From contig OX442314.1 of the NCBI GenBank assembly GCA_949358305.1, positions 2,855,087 to 2,919,086 on the forward strand: a DNA stretch of 64,000 nt. The letters are read 5' to 3'. The translations under genes were made by a program, and so were the position numbers. This document shows positions 25,801-36,277 of the stretch, piece after piece. The notes below the pieces were generated by a model. The model searched no databases and had not been told where the DNA came from. It worked only from the letters and a program-made list of their open reading frames with translations. The stretch's first letter is position 1; each line of letters begins with the position of its first letter. Origin of the DNA: Strigamia acuminata (taxonomy: Eukaryota > Arthropoda > Chilopoda > Geophilomorpha > Linotaeniidae).

Positions 25801-27099
25801 CGGCGGCGGAACGAGAGGAGCAGCGACGGGCGGAGGTGTGGGCACAGCACCTGCACTCGGCGTGAGGGCGTACACGACAGCACCAACCGCATCCTTTGTT
25901 TTCTCGATGAGGCCAAACGCATCCAGCCAGTCGCGACCCAGCAGCGGAACGGTGCCAGCGGTCGCCACACACAACGGCAAACGAAACGAACGATCGCCAT
26001 AATGCACCGGGACGGTGCAAACGCCTTCCATCGGCAGCGCGTGGCCGTCGTACGACGACATCTCGATGTCCAGCGGATCTAAAGGAAACTGACAAAAATG
26101 CTGATTATAAAATTGGTTACTAATGAACGTTGCACCAGCGCCTGTGTCCAACTCCATCCAGAGCTTGGTGGACGCAATGACAACTTCAATAACAAGCGGT
26201 TTGACGCGCTTGATTGCCACAGCATTAACAGTTCCAGTTCGAGGTGACTCCGACGGTTCAATCGAATAAAAGGGCAGCTGCTTTGGTTCCACATCGATTG
26301 CGTGATGTGGCGTCGACTTCGAAGCAGCTTGCAAGCATGCCGACTGGATATGGCCTTCGCGACCGCAGTTGTTGCATTTGTACGTGCGGTATTTGCAGTC
26401 CGCACGTTTGTGACCTTTTCCGCCGCAGGAATAGCACTTGTCGGGGTCGCGTTGGTGTTTCGCACCCGTTGACTTGCGGTGGGGCCCAGCGGCGCCCTTC
26501 GCGGAGCGTTTGCCACTGTCATTGAACTTTGAATTGAATTTCGACTTGTTACTGACTTGATGCACGGAGGTGGACGCGGCGGTAAAACTCATTATGTCGG
26601 AGCTGGCCAACTCAGCAGCGATGGCGGCAGCCAAGGCTGTCTCGAAGGTAAGATCAGTTTTCAAGTAAAGTGTTTCCTGGACTGCTCGCATGTTGAGTCC
26701 AAAAATGAACTGATTCCTCAGCTCGTTGTTGAGGTTATCACCCAGCTCACAATATTTTGTGAGCGCTTGTAAGGCGTCGGCGAACTCGGTGACCGTCTCG
26801 CCTTTGTTGCGTCGGCGGGAACGGAAACGAATGAGCTCGCCCTGGGCCAGCGGCTTCGGTTTCTGATGTTTCTCGACGAGTGCCGTGATTTCCGCGTATT
26901 TCATTGTGGGTGGGTCTCTTGGCCGGACCAAATCCACGATTTTTTGTACCGTTGCCATGCCGACACAGGCCAACAGGTAGTTGACCTTGTCTGCGTCTTG
27001 CGTGATTTTATTACAAGCAAAGACGCACTTCATTTGAAATAAATACGTTGAATAGTCGTCCGACGGGTTGTATTTTTCGGGGTTCCCGGTCAGCGGCAT
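22882..27099 (-). CDS. Ty3/gypsy Gag-Pol polyprotein
   Basis: ATG at 27099, 1405 residues in a single frame. In order: a compact gag/capsid region (about 1-190); two CCHC knuckles (CYSCGGKGHKRADC near 222 and CNNCGREGHIQSAC near 242); a retropepsin with DTGAGA at about 318; an Ala/Pro-rich linker (about 415-460); a reverse transcriptase (about 480-700) with STLDMNHAY and YIDD near 657; an RNase H with TVDASPVGVGAF; a zinc-binding HHCC and DDE integrase (DFAGPF, SDNGPQF, HPATNGAVEGFVK); and a chromodomain-less tail. There is no env. Gag and Pol share one frame with no frameshift, so the enzyme ratio must be set by processing. The arrangement resembles Mag or K02A2.6-like lineages, but clade assignment needs a tree. 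Confidence 0.93.
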   Translation of the reverse strand: MPLTGNPEKYNPSDDYSTYLFQMKCVFACNKITQDADKVNYLLACVGMATVQKIVDLVRPRDPPTMKYAEITALVEKHQKPKPLAQGELIRFRSRRRNKGETVTEFADALQALTKYCELGDNLNNELRNQFIFGLNMRAVQETLYLKTDLTFETALAAAIAAELASSDIMSFTAASTSVHQVSNKSKFNSKFNDSGKRSAKGAAGPHRKSTGAKHQRDPDKCYSCGGKGHKRADCKYRTYKCNNCGREGHIQSACLQAASKSTPHHAIDVEPKQLPFYSIEPSESPRTGTVNAVAIKRVKPLVIEVVIASTKLWMELDTGAGATFISNQFYNQHFCQFPLDPLDIEMSSYDGHALPMEGVCTVPVHYGDRSFRLPLCVATAGTVPLLGRDWLDAFGLIEKTKDAVGAVVYALTPSAGAVPTPPPVAAPLVPPPAVTDAPAAAAAAAAPATSAAPLPFAAPLTTATPEILAKLDALLRKHENVFRDEIGRYLPTTVSIDIDTHFKPIFLKAYPVPLSVKPDLEKELHRLQALGIISPVASSKWATPIMHVRKSEGTMKIAGCYNRTVNKAVLPCSYPLPLFADVAAKLSGGESYSTLDMNHAYNQLELDDASKDLCTINTHIGLFCVNRLFYGISTAPALFQRTMDDLTTEIDATQPYIDDSAVTGATNDIHLDNLDRLLAAFNRSGLTLSKSKCKFLRQSVDFLGLRISKQGISPIASKIEPLRNSSRPLDVTSLKSFIGLVNYYRRFVPNLSTLLEPLYSLTRDNVKWTWTKQHETAWQEVRTSVSTESALAHYDQRKPVFLTVDASPVGVGAFLSHIDSAAVHRPIAFASSLLSPAQRNYAQIDREGYAIVFGVRKFHHYLFGRRFMLRTDHKPLVSIFGEKKGCNQIVAARLHRWAVFLSAYDFQITHVPAADNAIADGLSRNPQPLIDTTEDLEVGAIQIFSTSVRQFPVSPTSLLAAYAADPLLQAVLQCARNGWQHHTPEMAPFYKHRDSFSIFDNVLFLSDRIVVPVGLQAAILAELHAGHYGIVRTKSLARTTVWWPGIDNDVERTLRSCDACQRALPAPPRSSTTRWPIPDEVWGRVHIDFAGPFLGKSFLLAVDAKSKWCEVRAMSSTTTAATIAVLQDWFAQHGLPIHVHSDNGPQFTAACFREFLAGNGVRHMFSPPYHPATNGAVEGFVKTFKHQLEKLIKQNLLLAEALNRFLFSYRSSPHVTTQKSPAEIFLQRQLRTRLHLLNPRLLPDVAIMDKARSFEIGDPVYVRDYRHDDKWVPGTVSAKNSSTTYTVEVANAVKWSRHMDQMRKRVIIGRPLPIEGESSSSFPFVWPQDLLQTAQTPAARTTATQALAHAPTLTAVIPAQPIAPVPVAMPVLRPLTPPAIPALPARRRRSGRNRKQTQFYGFPQ

Positions 27100-27281
27100 C
27101 GAAATGGCAGGAAAATACGAGCGAAAATGGGGATCGTGTAGGAAAAACTCACGTGGCCCACGTTAGGCCTAGCACGCGGACGCGTGGTCAGAAAGTCCGA
27201 AAATCGTCGAAAATCGCATCTAGACACTCCAAACTTCTGTGGATGTTGCGTGGAACATTAATCTCATCCCTCGTCGCCAAT

Positions 27282-27464
27282 TGAAGTGTATGATGGATTT
27301 AGATGGATTGATGGTGTTGGATTGAGACAGGAACAACTCAGGGTTTGACCATCACCTTGGTGGCTATTTGCATAAGTGCATTTATTCTACAGGTACACAC
27401 AGGTGGCGCTGCAAAGGGCGGCGTCACAAAATGTCAAAATAAGTATGGAGTACAATACACTCCA
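27282..27464 (-). repeat. 5' LTR of Ty3/gypsy element
   Basis: 183 bp, the promoter-side LTR because the element reads on the minus strand. It is followed inward by one base and the primer-site-like sequence. Confidence 0.92.
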
Positions 27465-27607
27465 TTGATGATGTTGTTTGTCGCCTCTAGGCCATTATTG
27501 GTACTCGGTGCCCCTTTGTAATGGCCAGTGTGCCAGCCAATGAAGTGTTCTAAGTATTCATCAACAGAGCACAGTTCGGGAAACGTTGGGGATACATTCG
27601 TAAGTGT
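27465..27607 (-). pseudogene. MULE-like transposase fragment (right of gypsy insertion)
   Basis: The minus strand reads FPELCSVDEYLEHFIGWH and then STNNGLEATNN up to the gypsy target site. The TNNGLE-x-TN motif is characteristic of MULE transposases. The frame lines up with 22571-22275 once the insertion and one copy of its TTGAT duplication are set aside. The upstream catalytic region is missing. Confidence 0.6.
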
Positions 27608-27879
27608 TGGGGGCAGTCTGCTAACAAATGGGTCTAAATTGGCTGGGGGGGAACACCAATATAAGAGGAGGAAAGTATAGTTAGGGGGTACTTGATTTTA
27701 ATTGGGGGGGGGGGGGGGTTTGGATTGGGGGAAAATTTAAATCAATTTAGGGGGGAAATGAGTCATAAATGGGGGGGATAATTTGTCGCCTCTCTCAATC
27801 TCATCCAACTGGTTGTGTTGTGTTGTTTGTACAAGTAATAAAAGAAACAAAATTGTCATATCACATTTTTATTTAATTT

Positions 27880-30800
27880 TCAATCGAATCCGTCAAACAG
27901 GCGACACAAACCGCCGTCTGGGGTCGTTTTTCCAAACACATCCGGCCGTTTGGGCTTCGCGGGCCGAACCTGGGGTGGCAAACATTTCATGTGAACGGGT
28001 TTCGTGAACAGCTGCCCGATATTTTTCTACAGAAAAAAGACAAAAAATTAATCAATTAAATTTCAATTCCAATTCAAATTCAACTTCAGCTCTCAACGGA
28101 CCCCGATGATGTTGCCGACGATTTTCTTGAACATGTCTTTCCTCTTCTTCTCGGGTTTGCGCTCTTCCGTCTGCAGCAACATGTTGTCCAACATTTGCAG
28201 CAACTGCACGGGGCAGTCGGGGATTTGGTGCAAAACGGCGGAAACCTGCGGGTGCTGAGGCCGCAGAGATTCATACGCTTGGAATGCTACGTTGAGCAGG
28301 CCGCCCTGGTTGCCCTCGTGCTGTCCGTGCACTTGCAGACCCATCAGCAGACACATGAGCACATCTTTGGCGTCGTCGCCGCTCAGAGAACCCGAAATAA
28401 CCAACTGAAAAAAAAATTGAAATAAATAAAAAAAAATAAAAATAAAAATAAAAATAAAAAGGTTCATCCGTCTCACTAATTGAATACGTCAATAAATTGG
28501 TTGTGATTTTTGTGATAATAAATAATTGCATAAAGTTACTACCGGTAACTGCAACTTTCAGGTACTGTATGTATTGTAGAACTATGATTTGACCAGGTTA
28601 AACCTGAGTAATCCTTTGGGGAGCCTGAGCACTTCCGATAGATTAATATATACTCGAGTTGCAATCAAAAAGGCACCTCACAATGTGTACTCCCATTGGT
28701 CGAGCCAGTTTACTACTAACTCCAGACTGTATACTACTACTAGGAGAAGTAGTTTTGATTTTTATTTATTGTTGTGATTGTTATGACTAGTTTAGTTAAT
28801 GTTATTTTGATTTTATTTAATAAAAAATGTTATTTCCATCATTAAAATGAAGTTTTACACATTAAAAAATGTCAAACTCATGTTTGTAGTGTTTATTGCT
28901 TACATCGTCTGGAAGTTTGAATTTTAGGCCGTTGCCTAGGCAATCGATTACAATGTCTGTACACTGTAATGCAATTTTGGTGTTTGGGTCTACTTTTCCG
29001 GATCACTACACCAGTAAACTGGCTCGACCAATGAGAGTACACATTGTGAGGTGCCTTTTTGAGTGCAACTCGTGTATAGATTACAGTTACAGAAGCCAAC
29101 TGTTAAGAAGAAATAACAATTTGCGAAAAGAAGAATATAGAATAAAATCTGAGTCTTTTAAGCACTGGTTGGGAGACCCGTCGCTTCGACCTCAGGGGCG
29201 CTTGGCACAATTGTCCACTGCCTGGATAATCCGGCCCTGGGTTTGACTTAGGTTGCCGTGGAACGGAAAAAGTTTGGGAACAAGTAGCTACATTCCAAAA
29301 CTCCCGATTCAGCGGTGTCGAGTTAGCCAATATGACGTCATTTCCGAAAAAAAAAGTGCATGTCTGAGGCACTAACATGGCTGAAACGGAAACGTGAATT
29401 CAAACACATTTTAGCAGACACATTGCGAGCATATCTTGAAACTGGTCTGTCTTCCTCTATTTTGTATGGAAATACAGTAAGCCTTCAAATGACACGTGTA
29501 ATGATCTGATTTTTTTTTCAAAGACTGTCTTTTTGCTTTCACCAAAGTCTAATATTACTCTCTGCTACACCATAGCAACAGTGTTATTATGTTCTCCTGC
29601 AAACTGCACGACAAGCAATTTAAATCCTGCTTCAAAGGGTCAACGTTTACGCTTATGTTGGTTACACGTTATAAGTTACGCACAGCCTTGGACATAAAAA
29701 TCGTCCCAGTCCAGCATGAAGCTCACCTACACGTTACACTTTTTTATTTATTAAGCTTTGCATATATTGCAAACCCCTAAATTTAAGGTGCTTTCTTTCA
29801 CCATAAATTTACATATACAGTAAAAATTATCAACTTGAGGTGCTAAAAGGATAAATACATCCTCCATTCCCACGAAGTACATCAATAAATAAATAAAGAA
29901 AGAAAAAGAAAGAAAGGAAACAAATAAATAAATAATTACGTGTTTGATGAGAGAACTGCACAAGGGGAGCGTTTTGTTGCAAATGGTCGAGTCGTTCCAA
30001 GAGAGTGCACGGAAACAGCAACACACGATCGAAGAGCAAAGTGCCTTCAAATCAAACGAAATACATTTTAAAAAAATCCAAATCAAAAATTAAAAAATTA
30101 AAAATTAAAATATAAAAATAAAAAAACGCACTCCATGTTTGAGGACCAGCTGACCCAATTCGGCCAGATTGGTAACGTTGTCCTCGTCCATCGTAGCTTC
30201 GCTCGTAGCGCTCCTTTTCCCCTGAAGAATCGCAGCTGGAACAAAACAATTTAAAAAATTTAAATTCATCAATAATTTTTAAATTTTTTTTCCTCAAACC
30301 GAGCAATTCGACGTATTCGCGCGACATCAATCGATTCACTTGGTCCTCCAACAGCTCCTGCACTTCGGAATTTTCGTCCCCGTCGTGGACGTCGCCGTTC
30401 GGCTGCATCCACTTGTTATGCAGCCTGTGAAACATATACGGACACAGCTCGACCAACACGGGCACAAGCGTGGCCTCGTAGCACTCGCTCGGACAAAACT
30501 GTACGAAAGGTTTCATGAAGATGCGAATAATCGAGCGCAGTCTGTAGTCTGGCACGAGATCCACGTTGCACAGCACGTGCGAAATGACGCGCTCGCCGAG
30601 CCCGGGCACCACGTAGAACTCGTGCATCAAGTTCGGGCCCGCGTTGCCCAGAATGTGGTAGCAAAAGTCGTGAACGCTCGTCACGAAGTGCTGCATCCGC
30701 TCCAGTGGCTGCTTCGAGTCGCTCGCCGTCGCGTCCGACTGAACGGGAGCGGGCATGACGATCACCTTGTCCACATCCCACATGTCGTATGCGCGCCGGT

Positions 30801-33800
30801 ACTCCGGCGCCAGTCGCGCCCTCGCTTCAGGGACCCACAAATTATTCAACGAGCTGTTTTTAAAAAAGAAGAAAATTTATTTTAAATCATGTTAAATCAT
30901 TTTAAATCCTTTCAAATTATTACCGGATCAACTGGAACAGATTGTCGAGGAAAGGCAGAACAAAGGGTGCGGACGGATTGCAGAGGACAGCGGCGCCGTT
31001 CGCACACTGGCGGTAAAAGCCACCGCGAACGGCCACGTCCCGGTCTGCGGGCCACTTGGTCCGTTTGATCACCCCCAAAATGGCCATGACGCAGAAAACG
31101 ATGTGGCTTCTGTTGGCGCCGAACACGTCCTCTTCGCCGGCCGCCACGGGGGTCCGCGTCAGTCCCACGAAATGCATCAACGTCTCGGCCGACGAAAATG
31201 CACTGCAAAACAAATCCAAGTGTTAAGAATCAAGTCTGCTTATATTAGAAAAATCAATAAATTTGCACAATTAATAGGAGCCAAGGCTCTTATTCTAATT
31301 CCAAGGCGCTTTTTCTTTGACCGTTCCTTCCGTTCGCTCTACGGATTAAAATAATAATAATCTTATCACAAATAAATGTCTAAATTGAACAAAACGACTA
31401 AAATAAGTGTCTAAATTGGACAAAACGACTAAAATAAGCATCTAAATTGGACAAAACGACTAAAATAAGCGTCTAAATTGGACAAAACGACTAAAATAAG
31501 CGTCTAAATTGGACAAAACGACTAAAATAAACGTCTAAATTGAACAATTCGACTGAAACAAGTGTCTAAATTGATCAAGAAAGCTAATCTAAACTTTTCA
31601 ACTGACCAAACTGATTGGATTGAACATCTAAATCAAGGTTCTATCAATCCAATTTGAACTATTAAAAGACAATCCTTTAACATCGGATGCAAATGATGAA
31701 ATATAGAGAAAATTGCAATTTACAAAGTGATTTCTTGACTGAGCCAGATGTTCTTGACCGGCGCCAAGTGGTTCTGGAAAAAGGCCGCCTGCTGCTGGTA
31801 GTCGTTGAACTGGTTGGTGATGAGCACGAGCGCTTCGTACAGAGTGCACTTCTCCATTTGCGACAGCTGGTTCGGGTCGGCGCTGAGCAGCTCGAGACGC
31901 TGGCGGATCTGCTCGAACGACGACACGAGCAGCGTCGGGTGATGCTTGCACATCTTGACGAGCGACGAGCACGCGTGGCGGCGAACGTTCTTCACGGCCC
32001 GGCTGCGGTTCGATTTGGTCTGGCCGGGCAGCGAGAAAGTCATGGCCGCGAACAGTTTGTCCAGCACGGCGGGCAGAGCCTCGTTCGACAGCGTGAGGAA
32101 GACGAAGAGCGCCGAGATGCACGAGAGCGCGCACGAGAGCACGAGGGGGTCGTCGGTGCGGTGGTTGACGACGGAGCGCAGCATGAGGATGCCCTGCTCG
32201 GCCGTGGGTTTAGCTCTGTCCGTTTCTAACAGTTTGGTGCACACGGCGTCGAGGTAGACGGCGAGCGCCTCCCACTCGAGGAACGAGGCTGCGGCGGCTG
32301 GGGCGGCCAGTTGCTGTTGGAGCCACGAGGCGGCTATGTTGAATGTCTCGAGGGGACACATGACGGTGGCCAAGCGTAACATGTCGGTGATTTCCGTGCG
32401 ATATTCTTAGAGAAAAATACAATTAATTAAATAAATCGTATTAATATTTCTCTTTTTTCAAAAGTTTTGTTCGATTTTTTGACAAATTACAATCGAATTT
32501 TGTTCAACTTTGTTAATTTTTCACAAACTTTAAGTCGAATTTTGATCAATTTTGTTGATTTTTTTTTTAAAAAATTTTGATCAATTTTGTTGATTATTCA
32601 CATATTTTGATCAATTTTGTTAATTTTTCAAAAATTTTGATCAATTTTGTTGATTTTTCACAAATTTTGATCAATTTTGTTGATTTTTCACAAATTTTGA
32701 TCAATTTTGTTGATTTTTCACATATTTTGATCAATTTGTTAATTTTTCATAAATTTTGATAAATTTAATTCAAAATTTAATGAAATTTCTTGCTTTTGGA
32801 CAAATTTAAGTCAAATTTTAATAAACTTTGTCAATTTTTCACAACTTTTTCACGAATTTTGATAATTTGCGTTGCTTTTTCACAAATATCGTCAAACTTT
32901 GATTAATTCTGACTAACGCTTCACGTTTTTCTCATTAATTACTGGAAAAGAACACGTTGAAATCCTCCTCATTATCGAAATCGAAAATCGAATACTGGCA
33001 ACTCTGATGATCACTTCGCGACGGCGAGCCAACCTTAATCAACTTAAGTCGCGAAACCTGAGCAATACGCGCAACAAACGACTGCAAAACCGAATCCTGA
33101 CAAATCAATTCGTGTTTCAGAAACGACGACCACAGCGACTGCGTCAAATGATTCAACATCTAAAAACACAAAACAAATCAATAAATCAATTTTAAAATTT
33201 AAATCAATTTAAACTTCCTCTACCTGACTCGGGTGACAAGTAAATGCAAAAATGGCATTCAGATAAACCTCGAAATACTCCGGCCGTCCGACGTCACCGG
33301 AACCCCAGAGCACCGTCAATTGGTTCCCAATGCCGACCAACACCTGGCAAAGGCGTTTGAGGAACGTGAAACGACGCTCGTCCACCGGATTCGACGACGC
33401 CGTCCTTGAAGAAATCGAAAAAATCGATAAAATCGACAAAAGAACAAAATTTCAATATTTTACTCTGCTGCTTGGTAAATGTGTTTCATGCATTGTTCCG
33501 TGAAGAGCTCAAGACACGGCTTCCGTTCTTCGATTTTACCCTGGCGAGAAAGAAGAAAATATATTTTTTTGTTTAGGTTTGTAAAATTGTTTGTTACTTT
33601 TCGGCTGACGATTTGCAGCAAACATTCAGCCGCCTGCAACTGAAGTTTCTCCGCGGTCAAAAGCGAGCAAAGCGACGGCAAAAGCCCTTGGTGCGACCAT
33701 AGGTGAGCGAAAGGAATCCATTCCGCGAACGCCGTGAAGGTTTCCAGCACGGCGATGGTCATTTGGCAGTGAATTTGTGTCTGGAAATAAAAAAAATCAA

Positions 33801-35928
33801 GAAAATCAAGAAAATAAATTTAAAAACTGTAAAAAAAATCAAGAAAAATCACGAAAAATTACGAAAAATCAAGAAAATAAATTTAAAAACTAAAAAAAAT
33901 CAAGAAAAATCACGAAAAATCAAGAAAATTCAAAAATATTCAAGAAAAATTATGAAAATTCAAGAATAATTATGAAAATCCAAGAAAAATTATGAAAATT
34001 CAAGAAAAATTATGAAAATTCAAGAAAATTAATTTAAAAACTGCAAAATAAATCACGAAAAATCACGAAAAATCCTGAAAAATCAAGAAAAATCACGAAA
34101 AATCCTGAAAAATCAAGAAAAATCACGAAAAATCAAGAAAATTCAAAAGAATTCAAGAAAAATTGAAAAAACTTAAGAAAAATTATGAAAATTCAAAAGA
34201 ATTCAAGAAAAATTGAAAAAACTTAAGAAAAATTATGAAAATTCAAAAAAATCAAGAAAAATCAAGAAAATTTACGAAAAATCACAAAAATCAAGAAAAA
34301 TCAAGAAAATTCACGAAAAATCAAGAAAATTCACGAAAAATCAAGAAAATTCACGAAAAATCAAGAAAATTCACGAAAAATCAAGAAAATTCACGAAAAA
34401 TCAAGAAAATTCATAATAATTCAAGAAAAATCAAGAAGAATCAAGAAATTTTCAAGAACATAGAAATTTGATTATTATTGTCTCACTTGTTGATGAAAAT
34501 GATCGTTGGCACTTAAGAACTTGTTGGTGTGATTGAACAAGAGTTGAATGAAAAAGTTTAAAACGAACCCCAAATTGTGGGTCAAAGCTTGGTGCAGTTC
34601 GCGGCGCCGGTGCGAGGAAATGTTCTGCAAAGTCACCGTGTCTTCGGCCAACCGAAGCAGGATCAACAAAACCAATTCCGTTTGCGTTTCCTACAAATAA
34701 ATTGCATGAAATTAATTACAATTATAAATTTAAAAAAAGAAAGATCATTGCAAATGGCGACACAAAATTGTGCGTTGATTTAACTAAAAATTAATCTAAC
34801 GTCTCACGTCTTGTGTTTCGTCTTACAAATACAAATAAAGTTATAATTTGTTGTGTAAAACCCCATATTATATTTCTTCATTATGTTTCATTCAAGAAAA
34901 CAAAAAAAAAAGTTTTGTACAATTTTCGAACCTTTTTTGAGCAAAAAATGTATTTTTAGGTAGAAAAATGCACTTCAAAACAAAAATAATGCATTTTTAA
35001 ACGGAATTATGCACATTTTAACTGAAATAATGCATTATTAGACAGAAATAATGCATTATTAGACAGAAATAATGCATTATTAGACAGAAATAATGCATTA
35101 TTAGACAGAAATAATGCATTATTAGACAGAAATAATGCATTATTAGACAGAAATATGCATTATTAGACAGAAATATGCACATTTAAACTGAAATAACGCA
35201 TTTTTAGACAGAAATATGCACATTTAAACTGAAATAACGCATTTTTAGACAGAAATATGCACATTTAAACCGAAATAACGCATTTTTAGACAGAAATATG
35301 CACATTTAAACTGAAATAACGCATTTTTAGACAGAAATATGCACATTTAAACCGAAATAACGCATTTTTAGACAGAAAAATACACTTTTGTGTGTTTTTA
35401 GCAAAAATTGCGAGAAAAATCGTAATTATTATTACCCCAGAATTACTAGCGTTGTGCAATTCTTCCAAAAGCGTGGGCCACTCCTGCGGCCACTGTCGTT
35501 TGATAATTTCCACCACGATTTTCGAAACGGCATTTTTAATAAACGCCGGTTCCGCGAGCATGTGGTTCGTCCCGGATATCAACAATTTAACCGCGTTGTC
35601 TCGAATAAATTGTTTTTCGTCTGAATTTAAATTATTCCACCGATATCTAAAAAAAAAAAAAAATTAAAAAAATCCGAAAATTCGTGCGATTTTTAACGAT
35701 TTACTTGATGCAGTGCTCTATGAGCTGTAGTCCCGTGTGCCTAACTATGGGCGAATTGTTTATAGCGGATAGATACAGACCGCATTGCACGCAATACGGC
35801 GACGTCTCCTTGAAATTTTCGCAAAATTCATTAGCTCGCAACCTCTGTTGATGATCGGCCGCTTCGTTCATCACAATTTCAACGGCCATGATTAATTTTT
35901 TCCCCAATTCTTCGATTGTGGACTCCAT
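27880..35928 (-). CDS. XPO5: Exportin-5, 14 exons, complete
   Basis: Exons (minus strand, 5' to 3') 35928-35705, 35646-35436, 34690-34487, 33780-33598, 33540-33464, 33404-33224, 33159-32943, 32405-31724, 31202-30924, 30853-30300, 30235-30132, 30044-29940, 28404-28102 and 28026-27880 join in phase into 1156 residues (human about 1204). XPO5 is a karyopherin-beta HEAT-repeat carrier that, with RanGTP, exports pre-microRNAs and other small structured RNAs from the nucleus. Diagnostic stretches include RANEFCENFKE, KIVVEIIKRQWPQEWP, LLILLRLAEDTVTLQ, FLKRLCQVLVGIGNQL, KNVRRHACSSLVKMC, VFCVMAILGVIKRTKWP and LLMGLQVHGQHEG. A polyadenylation signal (AATAAA, minus) is at 27868-27873. Introns 2, 3, 7 and 8 each hold a different minisatellite, and intron 12 holds a MITE. 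It starts 349 bp from the DRC5 ATG on the other strand. Confidence 0.93.
28649..29078. mobile_element. 430-bp MITE in XPO5 intron 12
   Basis: About 64 bp at the left end (TATACTCGAGTTGCAATCAA... to ...GAGCCAGTTTA) recur inverted at the right end with roughly four mismatches. The core between the arms is AT-rich and has no coding capacity. Confidence 0.75.
31370..31562. repeat. Minisatellite in XPO5 intron 8, 31-bp unit
   Basis: Units of GTCTAAATTGGACAAAACGA plus CTAAAATAAGC, about six copies. Confidence 0.85.
32480..32770. repeat. Minisatellite in XPO5 intron 7, 30-bp unit
   Basis: Units of TTGATCAATTTTGTTGATTT plus TTCACAAATT, about seven good copies with decayed flanking copies. Confidence 0.85.
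33785..34460. repeat. Minisatellite in XPO5 intron 3, about 20-bp unit
   Basis: TCAAGAAAATTCACGAAAAA and AATCAAGAAAAATCACGAAA units, about 30 copies. They are regular near 34260-34410 and irregular to the left. Confidence 0.85.
34940..35390. repeat. Minisatellite in XPO5 intron 2, 21-bp palindromic unit
   Basis: ATAATGCATTATTAGACAGAA is repeated about seven times at 35025-35165 and contains the perfect palindrome AATAATGCATTATT. A related 41-bp unit (ACGCATTTTTAGACAGAAAT plus ATGCACATTTAAACTGAAATA) continues to 35385. Confidence 0.88.
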
Positions 35929-36277
35929 GATCTGAAAAATATACCATGCTCTGCGCCATGAATGGTGTCTCCACGCCGCGCCATCTATCAACAACAATTA
36001 AATACAAAAATCGATTTTATTTCATTTTCATTTTATTTTATGCTTAATCTTTTATTTCTTAATGTTTTATCAAAAGATGAAATAGGAAAATGTTTCCTCA
36101 GTTTATTTTTTAATTTTATTCGTTCGAAGCTTTTAGTTTACGTGGCAAGATGTCGCCACGTGAATGGAGTTTGTTTCGATCGATACAATGGGAATAATTA
36201 TTTTTAAGAAATTAATTTCGTCTTTATGTGCGTTAAAAATAATTTAGATCGCGTTGAAAATTCAAAATTCGGTCGCC
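35929..36277. promoter_or_regulatory. Shared divergent promoter region of XPO5 and DRC5
   Basis: The two ATGs face away from each other with 349 bp between them, and no other gene fits. No TATA box is evident. The spacing implies a bidirectional promoter; this is inference from the layout. Confidence 0.55.

Larger units (their letters stand above)
22572..27464 (-). mobile_element. Complete Ty3/gypsy retrotransposon, recent insertion
   Basis: Identical 183-bp LTRs (22572-22754 and 27282-27464) read TGGAGTGTA...TACACTTCA on the minus strand. The 5-bp target duplication TTGAT is at 22567-22571 and 27465-27469. A primer-site-like TTGGCGACGAGGGATGAGAT follows the 5' LTR. One uninterrupted gag-pol frame fills the interior. 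Identical LTRs and an intact frame suggest a very recent, possibly active copy. Confidence 0.93.
22027..27790 (-). mobile_element. Decayed MULE-like DNA transposon with minisatellite-bearing terminal repeats, split by a gypsy element
   Basis: C-rich sequence at 22027-22280 (CCCCTAACTTTACTGTCCC, then CCCCCAACACTTAGGAATGT units) reappears in inverted orientation at about 27590-27790, where it is more degenerate. These look like the two long terminal inverted repeats. Between them, outside the nested gypsy insertion, the minus strand encodes the C-terminal part of a MULE-type transposase. The exact ends and the target duplication are not resolved. Confidence 0.5.

Noticed and set aside
25288-26082. 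264-codon plus-strand frame inside the gypsy element
   Set aside because: It is antisense to the gag-pol frame and has no independent support.
33703-34471. Lys-rich frames in XPO5 intron 3
   Set aside because: They are translations of the TCAAGAAAATTCACGAAAAA array between two well-supported exons.
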